Assembly: GCA_007570915.1 (NCBI GenBank)
Contig: RKSK01000065.1
Location: 1-15,914 of the forward strand
Origin: Cenarchaeum sp.
GTDB lineage: Archaea > Thermoproteota > Nitrososphaeria > Nitrososphaerales > Nitrosopumilaceae
Direction of reading: 5' to 3'
Length of the DNA stretch: 15,914 nucleotides
Made by a program: the position numbers and the translations under genes. The notes below the pieces were generated by a model that worked only from the letters and a program-made list of their open reading frames with translations, searched no databases and was not told where the DNA came from. This document shows positions 6,340 through 15,914 of the stretch, piece after piece. How positions within the stretch are numbered: position 1 is the first letter of the stretch; each line of letters begins with the position of its first letter.

Positions 6340-6813
6340 CTTTTCGTCCCACTTTGAGTCGCTGATCTCGGCCGTGGCCTCCTTTGGGGTCTTGCCCTCG
6401 ACCTTTATGCCAAGCGAGACGCACGTGCCCACGACCGACTTTGCGACAGACTTGACTGATGTCGCGTACGACGAGTCGATCTTTGTCCTGGCTATCTTTG
6501 CGATCGCGTCCATGCCGATGTCGCCGACCCACTCTGTGCCGGACTTGCCGGACCCCTTTTGGATGCCCGTCTCCTTGAGGAGCAGCGCGGCGACTGACGG
6601 CACGCCGATGTCGATCTCCCACTTTTTGGTGTCAGGGTCGACGGAGACGGTGACTGGGACCTTCATGCCCTTAAAGTCGGCCGTCTTTTCGTTGATGGCC
6701 CCTATCACCTCCATGATGTTGACCCCCAGCGGCCCGAGGGCCGGCCCGAGCGGCGGGCCGGCCGACGCCTCGCCCCCAGTCACGAGCGACGATATCTTTT
6801 GCGGCTCTGCCAT
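6328..6813 (-). CDS. rpl11: Ribosomal protein L11 (uL11)
   Basis: A 161-residue protein that binds the GTPase-associated centre of 23S rRNA. The N-terminal domain has GGEASAGPPLGPALGPLGVNIMEV, the diagnostic L11 motif. The rRNA-binding C-terminal domain has PSVAALLLKETGIQKGSGKSGTEWVGDI and a final GTCVSLGIKVEGKTPKEA. ATG 6813 is supported by a TTAAAT box about 30 nt upstream. It is transcribed alone: the Lrp gene interrupts the classic L11-L1-L10 order. Its last codons overlap the convergent Lrp gene by 12 nt. Confidence 0.96.
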   Translation of the reverse strand: MAEPQKISSLVTGGEASAGPPLGPALGPLGVNIMEVIGAINEKTADFKGMKVPVTVSVDPDTKKWEIDIGVPSVAALLLKETGIQKGSGKSGTEWVGDIGMDAIAKIARTKIDSSYATSVKSVAKSVVGTCVSLGIKVEGKTPKEATAEISDSKWDEKLSG

Positions 6814-6840
6814 CCTGGCGCGCGCGCCCCGGGCGGCGTG

Positions 6841-6847
6841 ATTTAAC
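6841..6847 (-). promoter_or_regulatory. TATA box of the L11 gene
   Basis: The minus strand reads GTTAAAT, centred about 30 nt before ATG 6813. It lies between the L11 start and the end of msrA. Confidence 0.5.
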
Positions 6848-6869
6848 CCTTTAGGGGCCGTGCGCGGGC

Positions 6870-7334
6870 CTAGCGCCCCCGCGCCTTGCGGATGTACTGC
6901 TGGTGGTACTCTTCGGCCTCGTAAAACTCGGAGGCCGGCAATATCTGCGTGACTATGGGCGCGCGCAGGCGGCCCGACCGGGCCAGCTCGTCGGCCGAGC
7001 GGCGCGCGGCGGCCTCCTGCTCGGGCGTGTGGAAGAATATCGCCGACCTGTACTGCGTCCCGACGTCCGGGCCCTGGCGGTTGGGCGTCGTGGGGTCGTG
7101 GCCGGACCAGAACGCCTCGAGGAGTCGCCCATAGCCCACGGCGTCCTCGTCATATGTCACCATTACGGACTCGGCGTGGCCCGTCGCGCCGGTGCAGACG
7201 TCCTCGTACGTCGGGTCTTTGGAGTCTCCTCCCGAGTACCCCGACCGCACGTCGGTGACCCCCGGTATTTGGCGGAACATCTCCTCGACGTGCCAAAAGC
7301 ACCCCGCCGCAAACGTCGCCCTCGCCGTGGCCAC
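6870..7334 (-). CDS. msrA: Peptide methionine-S-sulfoxide reductase MsrA
   Basis: A 154-residue enzyme that reduces Met-(S)-sulfoxide in proteins and so repairs oxidative damage. The active site AGCFWHVEE carries catalytic C12; the family usually has GCFWG, here H follows. Other signatures are VTDVRSGYSGGD, PTYEDVCTGATGHAE, FWSGHDPTTPNRQGPDVGTQYRSAIF and the C-terminal EFYEAEEYHQQY. C-terminal resolving cysteines are absent, so it should need thioredoxin or another thiol for turnover, perhaps using the cysteine in EDVCTG. The start is a GTG at 7334 that follows the upstream stop codon with no gap, so translation is probably coupled. It is the second gene of a two-gene unit. Confidence 0.95.
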   Translation of the reverse strand: MATARATFAAGCFWHVEEMFRQIPGVTDVRSGYSGGDSKDPTYEDVCTGATGHAESVMVTYDEDAVGYGRLLEAFWSGHDPTTPNRQGPDVGTQYRSAIFFHTPEQEAAARRSADELARSGRLRAPIVTQILPASEFYEAEEYHQQYIRKARGR

Positions 7335-7721
7335 TCAGCTCACCCCGCTGAACAGCTCGACGATCCGCGACGCCATGCTCTCAATGTCGACCTCCGGCTC
7401 GGCCGAAACTAGGAGGAGCACGCTGCTCACCGGAAACGGAAAGCTGACAAGGACAGCCTTGTCGCGGCGGACGGCGATATAGTTCACCGGCCCGAGGCTG
7501 TCGTCGTGCTCGTTGCTGATCGTGATCCTCGAGATAAACTTCATGAACGACCGCAGGCGCTCCTCGTCGCGCTCCAGCGGGGATATGTCCTGGCTAAAGC
7601 CGCCGGCGACCAGGCGGCCGTCGGCGTCTATGACGCCGGCAAAGCGCACCATGTCCTCGCCGAGCAGGCGCTCGCACCTCGCGTCGTACGCGCGGTACTC
7701 GTGGCCGTCGCCGCGTGCCAT
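7335..7721 (-). CDS. Small roadblock/profilin-like protein, possibly DUF6659-type
   Basis: A 128-residue soluble protein. The pattern VRFAGVIDADGRLVAGGF, then a helical LERDEERLRSFMKFISRI, a strand NYIAVRRDKAVLVSFPF, and VLLLVSAEPEVDIESMASRIVELF resembles the small thaumarchaeal DUF6659-like proteins, which look like roadblock/LC7-fold domains. The assignment is from memory of the pattern and is moderately uncertain. ATG 7721 is chosen because a long T/A box lies 26 nt upstream; in-frame codons further upstream cross that promoter. The gene starts about 80 nt after the rRNA terminator on the same strand and is followed without a gap by msrA. A link to redox repair is only suggested by that coupling. 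Confidence 0.7.
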   Translation of the reverse strand: MARGDGHEYRAYDARCERLLGEDMVRFAGVIDADGRLVAGGFSQDISPLERDEERLRSFMKFISRITISNEHDDSLGPVNYIAVRRDKAVLVSFPFPVSSVLLLVSAEPEVDIESMASRIVELFSGVS

Positions 7722-7741
7722 GGGCGCGGGCGCGGGCGGAC

Positions 7742-7752
7742 AAAAATAAAAA
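7742..7752 (-). promoter_or_regulatory. TATA box of the roadblock-like gene and msrA
   Basis: The minus strand reads TTTTTATTTTT, centred about 26 nt before ATG 7721. Its T-richness could also serve as a back-up terminator for the rRNA operon. Confidence 0.55.
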
Positions 7753-7794
7753 CCTAGCCACGCCTGCGCGCGCAGCCGCGCATAGCGTCCGCTA

Positions 7795-7809
7795 GGGAAA
7801 ATCAAAAAT
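7795..7809 (-). terminator. T-rich terminator of the rRNA operon
   Basis: The minus strand reads ATTTTTGATTTTCCC directly after the 23S processing stem. Archaeal termination uses T tracts without an obligatory hairpin, and runs of T this long are rare in this GC-rich window. Confidence 0.55.
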
Positions 7810-7811
7810 GA

Positions 7812-7840
7812 CGTCGTGCATAGCCTCTATGTAAGTGGCT

Positions 7841-7843
<3 letters not shown>
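7812..7843 (-). other. 23S processing stem, 3' strand with BHB
   Basis: Pairs with 10829-10860. Inner helix TTCAGCCAC (7843-7835), central helix TTAC (7834-7831), three-nt bulge ATA (7830-7828), then outer helix GAGGCTATGCACGACG. Expected cleavage falls inside ATA after the second nt. The splicing endonuclease would act here to release pre-23S. Confidence 0.8.
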
Positions 7844-10825
<2,982 letters not shown>

Positions 10826-10828
10826 ATG

Positions 10829-10860
10829 TTCAGCCACATATTACACGACTATGCACGACG
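10829..10860 (-). other. 23S processing stem, 5' strand with BHB
   Basis: Outer helix CGTCGTGCATAG (10860-10849) pairs with CTATGCACGACG, continued by a weak TCGT/GAGG step. Central helix GTAA (10844-10841) pairs with TTAC. A three-nt bulge TAT (10840-10838) precedes inner helix GTGGCTGAA. This is the canonical 3-4-3 bulge-helix-bulge geometry. Confidence 0.8.
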
Positions 10861-10934
10861 ATCATCGCAGGCGCCCTGGGGGGGCGCCCACTACATCCTT
10901 CATACGGCACTTTCGTGCCGCATTGCATCGATGC

Positions 10935-10962
10935 TGTGAAGACTTGTGCAACCGCACAATTC
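10935..10962 (-). other. 16S processing stem, 3' strand
   Basis: Segments GAATTG (10962-10957), TGCAC (10950-10946) and GTCTTCACA (10943-10935) pair with CAATTC, GTGCA and TGTGAAGAC in the leader at 12465-12493. A symmetrical AA/AA loop separates the two outer helices. A canonical 3-4-3 BHB is not visible. Confidence 0.7.
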
Positions 10963-10969
10963 TGGTCTA

Positions 10970-12440
<1,471 letters not shown>

Positions 12441-12464
12441 GTGGATCTTTCGAAGTACCTAACT

Positions 12465-12493
12465 GAATTGGACGGAATGCACTTGTCTTCACA
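12465..12493 (-). other. 16S processing stem, 5' strand
   Basis: TGTGAAGAC (12493-12485), AA, GTGCA (12482-12478) and CAATTC (12470-12465) pair with the spacer strand at 10935-10962. A short CCG/CGG helix may form between the last two. The stem encloses the 16S gene and brings its ends together. Confidence 0.7.
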
Positions 12494-12499
12494 TGCTCA

Positions 12500-12521
12500 G
12501 GGCAGACCTCTGGGTCTGCCC
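12500..12521 (-). other. Perfect hairpin in the rRNA leader
   Basis: GGGCAGACC, loop CAGA, GGTCTGCCC: nine perfect pairs, just upstream of the 16S processing stem. It could insulate the stem from misfolding, serve as a protein site, or act as an antitermination element; none of these is shown by sequence. Confidence 0.75.
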
Positions 12522-12634
12522 CTCATCTCTGTATGCGAGACTGGAGGCCCACGGGTCACAGAATGGCACATCGCCACACCTCACCACGGGCGCCGCACTT
12601 GCGTCGCGCACGGGCGCCACCCAAACCCAGTTGG

Positions 12635-12641
12635 TTATAAA
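12635..12641 (-). promoter_or_regulatory. TATA box of the rRNA operon
   Basis: The minus strand reads GGGTTTATAACC across this site, the strongest TATA box in the region. Initiation would fall near 12611, giving a leader of about 170 nt before 16S. The hemL box (12740-12747) is near-palindromic and could in principle act as a second upstream rRNA promoter. Confidence 0.6.
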
Positions 12642-12739
12642 CCCATTGGACGATCGCAGGCCGCGTGTCCACCACGGAACCGCCACGTGCGCCGCCTGCG
12701 CGCGCATGTCGGTACCATACCGTACCGCGCTCCGCGTGG

Positions 12740-12747
12740 TTAAATTA
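12740..12747 (+). promoter_or_regulatory. TATA box of the hemL-TPR unit
   Basis: TTAAATTA within GGTTAAATTACC, centred about 28 nt before GTG 12772. It sets the start of the aminotransferase gene. Confidence 0.6.
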
Positions 12748-12771
12748 CCGACGCGCGCGGCCCGCGGAACC

Positions 12772-14088
12772 GTGCGCGCAGACGCCGAGGCCGCATACCG
12801 CAAAAAGACGCCGCGCTCGCGGCGCCTCCACGCCGTCTCGGCGAGGCTGCACGTCAACGGCGTCCACCACAACATCAGGCACTTTGACCCATACCCCTTT
12901 GTCGCCGTCTCGGCGCGCGCGCAGCACATAACGGACGCCGACGCCAACCGCTACACGGACTACTGGATGGGCCACTGGTCGCTCATACTGGGCCACGCGC
13001 CCCCCGCCGTGAGGCGCGCGATTGCCGCGCAGCTCGGGCGCGGGTGGATGCACGGCACCGTGAGCAAGCCGTCAATAGAGCTGAGCGAGGAGATCGCCAG
13101 GTCGGTCCGCGTGGCCGAAAAGACGCGCTATGTCGCGTCTGGCACCGAGGCCGTCATGTACGCAGCTCGCATCGCGCGCGCGCGCACGGGCCGCAGGGTG
13201 GTCGCAAAGGTCGGGGGCGGGTGGCACGGCTATGCGTCTGACCTGCTAAAGTCGGTCAACTGGCCGTACGGCTCCGAGTCGCGCGGCGTGTACGGCGAGA
13301 GGAACATTGTGACGATACCCCACAATGACCTCGAGGGGTCTGTGCGCGCGCTGCGGCGCGTGAGGCGCGAGCTCGCATGCATTGTCGTCGAGCCGCTCCT
13401 CGGCGGCGGCGGGTGCGTCCCCTGCAGCCGCGACTATATGCGCGGCCTGCAGGAGTTTGCGCGCTCGTGCGGGGCGCTGCTCGTGCTAGACGAGATCGTG
13501 ACGGGGTTCAGGTTTAGGCTAGGCTGCCTCTACCCCACAATGCGCCTAGAGCCGGACATTGTGACGCTGGGCAAGATAGTCGGCGGCGGAATGCCGATAG
13601 GCGCCATGTGCGGCACGGACGAGGCCATGAGCGTCGCCAACACGTCCGAGTTTGGGAGGGGGAGCAGGTCGTACGTGGGCGGCGGGACGTTCTCGGCAAA
13701 CCCCGCGTCGATGAGCGCAGGGCTCGCGACTCTCCGTGCCCTGCGCTCGCGCGCGTCGGTGTACGGGAGGATCGGCCGCCTCGGCGAGGCGGCGCGGCGC
13801 GGCCTCGAGCGCGCGCTTGACGGGCGCGCCGTGACGACAGGCATGGGGTCGCTGTTCATGGCGCACTTTTCGGCGGGCGGGCGGCCCGTGCGCAGCGCGG
13901 CCGACGCGGCGCGCTGCGACACCGCGCTCCTCCACCGGTTCCACTTTGAGATGATTGCGCGCGACGGCATATTCTTCTTGCCCGGCAAGCTCGGGGCCGT
14001 CTCGGCGGCCCACACGCCGTCTGACATACGCGGGCTAGTCGGCGCGGCGGAGCGCTTTTCGGCCATGCTCGGGAGGGGCGGCGGGTGA
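12772..14088 (+). CDS. hemL: Glutamate-1-semialdehyde aminotransferase-like (HemL/GSAT) class III enzyme
   Basis: A 438-residue PLP enzyme, the usual size for GSA 2,1-aminomutase, which makes 5-aminolevulinate for haem, sirohaem and cobamides. Motifs: N-terminal YRKKTPRSRRLHAVSARLHVNGV, phosphate-binding SGTEAVMYAARIAR (about 123-136), WHGY (151-154), the LDEIVTGFRF strand with D240, Schiff-base K268 in LGKIVGGGMPIGA, and GTFSANPASMSAG. The GTG start has a TATA box 28 nt upstream. It diverges from the rRNA operon, an arrangement I associate with marine group I and Cenarchaeum fosmids. Class III members are hard to separate by eye, and stretches such as RGWMHGTVSKPSIELSEEI are not classic HemL, so a paralogous aminotransferase or aminomutase is possible. 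Its stop overlaps the next gene's ATG by 1 nt. Confidence 0.8.
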   Translation: MRADAEAAYRKKTPRSRRLHAVSARLHVNGVHHNIRHFDPYPFVAVSARAQHITDADANRYTDYWMGHWSLILGHAPPAVRRAIAAQLGRGWMHGTVSKPSIELSEEIARSVRVAEKTRYVASGTEAVMYAARIARARTGRRVVAKVGGGWHGYASDLLKSVNWPYGSESRGVYGERNIVTIPHNDLEGSVRALRRVRRELACIVVEPLLGGGGCVPCSRDYMRGLQEFARSCGALLVLDEIVTGFRFRLGCLYPTMRLEPDIVTLGKIVGGGMPIGAMCGTDEAMSVANTSEFGRGSRSYVGGGTFSANPASMSAGLATLRALRSRASVYGRIGRLGEAARRGLERALDGRAVTTGMGSLFMAHFSAGGRPVRSAADAARCDTALLHRFHFEMIARDGIFFLPGKLGAVSAAHTPSDIRGLVGAAERFSAMLGRGGG

Positions 14089-14903
14089 TGTTTGGCAAAA
14101 GGGCCGACCCCGCCGAGCTCGCGCGGCAGGCGCGCGAGATGATGCGAAGGGGCAACGCGAAGGCCGCCGCGTCGCTGCTGGCGCGCCTCCTAAAGGACGA
14201 CCCGCGCAACGCGCGCGCGCTGTGCGACCGCGGGATTGCGCTCAACCAGATGAAGAGGTACTCGGACGCCATAACGTGCCTCGACGCGGCCCTCGAGGCC
14301 TCGCCGGGCGACGCGCGCGCGCTCAACAACAAGGCCATAGCCATGGCCGAACTCGGCGACACTGAGGGCGCCGTGGCCACGTACGCCGAGGCCATCAAGT
14401 CCGACCCGCGCCACGCCGCGGCGCACTTTAACCTCGGCGTCCTCCACCACAGGCTAGGCAGGGAGGAGGAGGCCCTCGAGTGCATCGAGAGGGCCGTGCG
14501 CCTGGGCCCAAAGAACGCCAACGCGCACTTTTACCGCGGGATTGTCCTGGGCAGCGTGGGCAGGCACGAGGAGGCCCTGCGCTGCTTTGAGGCGGCCCTC
14601 CGCGCCGACGCGGGCCACATGGACGCGCTGTTCCACAGGGGAATCGAGCTCGCCGAGCTCGGCAGGCACGGCGACGCCCTCGGCGTGCTGCGCGGCCTGC
14701 CGCCAGGCCACGCCGAGAACGCAAGCGTCATGTACGCCGTGGCGCGCAGCCTCGCGGCCCTGCGGCGCGACGAGGAGGCCGTCGAGATGCTCTCGCGCGC
14801 AGTAAAGCGCGACGCAAAGACGATCAGGGCGTGGGCGCGCGAGGAGGCGGCCTTTGAGCCGCTCGCCGACGACGCGCGCGTCAAAAAGATGCTCAGGCTT
14901 TGA
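14088..14903 (+). CDS. Tetratricopeptide repeat protein with seven TPRs
   Basis: A 271-residue protein made almost wholly of 34-residue TPR units beginning near residues 10, 44, 78, 112, 146, 180 and 214. Clear examples are ARALNNKAIAMAELGDTEGA and ANAHFYRGIVLGSVGRHEEA. Sixth and seventh units are more diverged (LPPGHAEN). A capping segment AFEPLADDARVKKMLRL closes the superhelix, as in many archaeal TPR proteins. There is no signal peptide or membrane segment, so it is a cytoplasmic scaffold or adaptor whose partner is unknown. ATG 14088 overlaps the hemL stop (TGATG), so translation is coupled; GTG 14085 is an alternative. Its last 11 nt overlap the convergent gene. Confidence 0.92.
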   Translation: MFGKRADPAELARQAREMMRRGNAKAAASLLARLLKDDPRNARALCDRGIALNQMKRYSDAITCLDAALEASPGDARALNNKAIAMAELGDTEGAVATYAEAIKSDPRHAAAHFNLGVLHHRLGREEEALECIERAVRLGPKNANAHFYRGIVLGSVGRHEEALRCFEAALRADAGHMDALFHRGIELAELGRHGDALGVLRGLPPGHAENASVMYAVARSLAALRRDEEAVEMLSRAVKRDAKTIRAWAREEAAFEPLADDARVKKMLRL

Positions 14904-15609
14904 GGCGCCGCCGGCTGACTGCGTCTATGCGCAGTATCCTGACGCGCCGCTTTGGCCCCACGAGGCGCGCCTCGACTATGGGGACGTATATGCGGTCGAT
15001 CGCCGTCACCTCGAGGGACTCGTCCAGGTCCCGCACGGAGGACGCGTCGAGGCCAGGCGAGACGGCCTCGCGCAGGCGCGCGACGAGCTCGTCCCGGGTC
15101 GCCTCGGGGTCCCGCACGGCCCCCGCGGAGGCGAGGACGCGCCTTGGGTACGGCTCGACGTCGCGCGCGCCCGTCCTGTGGGAAAACGCCGTCGCCTTCC
15201 CGTGGTGGTCGACGAACACGCGCCCCTCGCGCTCGTCGGCGACGAGCTCCTCGACCTCCAGGTCGACGCGCCGCGACGCGCCCCTTCCCGAGACGGCGCG
15301 GCCGATGCGCGACTGCGGCCTCGCCTCAAAGGCGCCGTCGCCGGCCTCGACCCGGACGACGTTGTGGTCGACGCGTATGGTGTGCGTGGCCTTGCGGTAG
15401 TAGGTAGCCGTGTGCCTGCCGGAGAGCATCGTGACTGCCTCGTACGCCACGCGCACAGAGTGCGTGTGGACGTCGGCCTTGCGCGGCGAGGAGAGGAGCG
15501 TCCGAAAGGCCGCGGCCTTTCTCGACTCGACTGCCGCGCCGGCCTCCTCGTCGCCCATGCGCCGCCGCAGCACGAGCGTCCGCGGCTTGCACGCGATCGA
15601 CGTCCGCAC
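14893..15609 (-). CDS. Unrecognised protein, 238 residues
   Basis: I do not recognise the family. Codon use matches the neighbours. It has an N-terminal helical, basic segment (ESRKAAAFRTLLSSPRKADVH), a strand-rich middle (AYEAVTMLSGRHTATYYRKATHTIRVDHNVVRV, then VDLEVEELVADEREGRVFVDHHGKATAF), a helix with DPEATRDELVARLREAV, and a final strand pair IDRIYVPIVEARLVGPKRRVRILRIDAV. No signal peptide, membrane helix or catalytic motif is visible. Histidines at HTHS and DHHGK could bind a metal. The GTG start at 15609 has a TTAAAA box about 27 nt upstream; ATG 15558 is the alternative. It is a single-gene unit diverging from the cupin gene. Confidence 0.72.
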   Translation of the reverse strand: MRTSIACKPRTLVLRRRMGDEEAGAAVESRKAAAFRTLLSSPRKADVHTHSVRVAYEAVTMLSGRHTATYYRKATHTIRVDHNVVRVEAGDGAFEARPQSRIGRAVSGRGASRRVDLEVEELVADEREGRVFVDHHGKATAFSHRTGARDVEPYPRRVLASAGAVRDPEATRDELVARLREAVSPGLDASSVRDLDESLEVTAIDRIYVPIVEARLVGPKRRVRILRIDAVSRRRLKA

Positions 15610-15633
15610 GGCCTCCCCGCGCGCGCGGGCGCC

Positions 15634-15639
15634 TTTTAA
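15634..15639 (-). promoter_or_regulatory. TATA box of the 14893-15609 gene
   Basis: The minus strand reads TTAAAA, centred about 27 nt before GTG 15609. Confidence 0.5.
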
Positions 15640-15663
15640 CCTAGCGCGCCGCGCCGGCGCAGC

Positions 15664-15671
15664 GTATATAC
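15664..15671 (+). promoter_or_regulatory. TATA box of the cupin gene
   Basis: GTATATAC, a perfect palindrome centred about 28 nt before ATG 15696. The two divergent boxes at 15634 and 15664 lie 30 nt apart, so the two promoters may compete for TBP/TFB. Confidence 0.6.
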
Positions 15672-15695
15672 GCGCGGGCCCCGGGGCGCCCCCGC

Positions 15696-15914
15696 ATGGC
15701 GGGTCGCGGGGCTTCGAGGAGGGCCAGGCCGGAGTACTTTACGGGCAGGGTCAGGCTCGCCGAGGCCGCGCCGGCGGGCAGGGGCGAGGCGACGCGCGTC
15801 TTTGACGTCAGGTTTTACGCCGGGGCGCGCACAAAGCTGCACAGCCACACCGGCCCGCAGGTCCTCGTGGCCACGGCCGGCTCGGGCAGCCTCGTCACGT
15901 ACAGGAGGTCCGGC
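15696..15914 (+). CDS. Cupin-domain protein (5' part only)
   Basis: The first 73 codons of a gene that leaves the right edge. After a basic N-terminus, EYFTGRVRLAE and ATRVFDVRFYAGARTKLHSHTGPQVLVATAGSGSLV follow the cupin motif 1 pattern G-x5-H-x-H-x3,4-E, with H-S-H and a following G-P-Q; Q stands where the motif usually has E. The pattern resembles small RmlC-like cupins of the (R)-mandelonitrile lyase / carboxymuconolactone-neighbour type, but motif 2 is not in the window. It probably binds a metal and is a monodomain protein; the substrate is unknown. Confidence 0.8.
   Translation, partial: MAGRGASRRARPEYFTGRVRLAEAAPAGRGEATRVFDVRFYAGARTKLHSHTGPQVLVATAGSGSLVTYRRSG

Larger units (their letters stand above)
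10826..10969 (-). other. 16S-23S internal transcribed spacer
   Basis: About 144 nt and no tRNA-Ala, unlike many euryarchaea. It holds the 3' strand of the 16S processing stem, the palindrome GCATCGATGC, a hairpin CGGCAC-GAAA-GTGCCG with a GNRA loop (10905-10920), a 7-bp GC hairpin (10870-10888), and the 5' strand of the 23S stem. Confidence 0.85.
12441..12771. promoter_or_regulatory. Divergent intergenic region: rRNA promoter and leader, hemL promoter
   Basis: This 331-nt stretch has no protein gene. It holds, from the 16S side, the 5' strand of the 16S processing stem (12465-12493), a perfect 9-bp hairpin (12500-12521), the rRNA leader to about 12611, the rRNA TATA at 12635-12641, and the hemL TATA at 12740-12747. 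The reading frame open towards hemL from 12493 has no start-site support. Confidence 0.8.

Noticed and set aside
7742..7840. A possible 5S rRNA gene after 23S.
   Set aside because: Only about 40 nt separate the 23S end from the terminator, followed directly by the promoter of the next gene.
10826..10969. A possible tRNA-Ala in the 16S-23S spacer.
   Set aside because: No T-loop (GGTTC) or acceptor pairing is present; the stretch consists of processing stems and hairpins.
12493..12771. In-frame extension of the hemL-like gene upstream to ATG 12493, giving 531 residues.
   Set aside because: The extra 93 codons run through the rRNA leader, its hairpin and two TATA boxes, and resemble no HemL N-terminus; GTG 12772 has correct promoter spacing.

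Overview
The window is archaeal, and the evidence points to a GC-rich member of the Nitrososphaerota (Thaumarchaeota), close to the marine group I.1a / Cenarchaeum-type lineages. The evidence is a 16S gene with archaeal 5' and 3' termini, a linked 16S-23S operon with no spacer tRNA and no 5S beside it, an HemL/GSAT-type aminotransferase gene diverging from the rRNA promoter (an arrangement I recall from Cenarchaeum fosmids), archaeal r-proteins L11, L1 and L10, a BHB intron in tRNA-Tyr with a C1:G72 pair, archease, and TATA boxes in place of Shine-Dalgarno signals. The genus or species is inference. Protein genes are very GC-rich, while the rRNA genes look clearly less so, which suits a non-thermophile; a sponge or marine habitat is only a guess.

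Layout, left to right. Positions 1-881 (minus) hold scpA and the start of scpB, the kleisin and winged-helix partners of SMC. Positions 980-2032 (plus) hold a zinc- and NAD-dependent alcohol dehydrogenase facing an intron-containing tRNA-Tyr (2052-2172, minus). Then come an unrecognised protein (2282-2887, plus) and a DnaQ/PolB-like exonuclease (2879-3583, minus) whose 3' ends overlap. Positions 3724-5684 (minus) form an operon L1 - L10 - archease. An Lrp/AsnC regulator (5851-6339, plus) separates it from L11 (6328-6813, minus). A roadblock-like small protein and MsrA form a two-gene unit (7721-6870, minus).

The rRNA operon occupies about 7800-12611 on the minus strand: promoter, leader with hairpin, 16S, spacer of about 144 nt, 23S, and a T-rich terminator. 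Its flanks fold into two long processing stems. The 23S stem contains a textbook bulge-helix-bulge site; the 16S stem does not. Diverging from it are the hemL-like gene and a seven-TPR protein (12772-14903, plus), then an unrecognised minus gene (14893-15609) whose end overlaps the TPR gene, and the start of a cupin protein (15696 onward).

Functional threads. RNA maturation is prominent: the tRNA-Tyr intron, the BHB rRNA stem and archease (RtcB ligase cofactor) all belong to the archaeal splicing endonuclease/ligase pathway. Translation genes dominate the centre. Almost every first gene of a transcription unit has a TATA box centred 26-31 nt before its start codon, which predicts leaderless mRNAs and settles several GTG/TTG starts. 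I found no mobile element, CRISPR array or defence system. No clearly undescribed multi-gene system stands out; the most unusual points are the asymmetric rRNA processing signals, the rearranged L11/L1/L10 cluster without L12, the overlapping convergent gene ends, and the unrecognised proteins.
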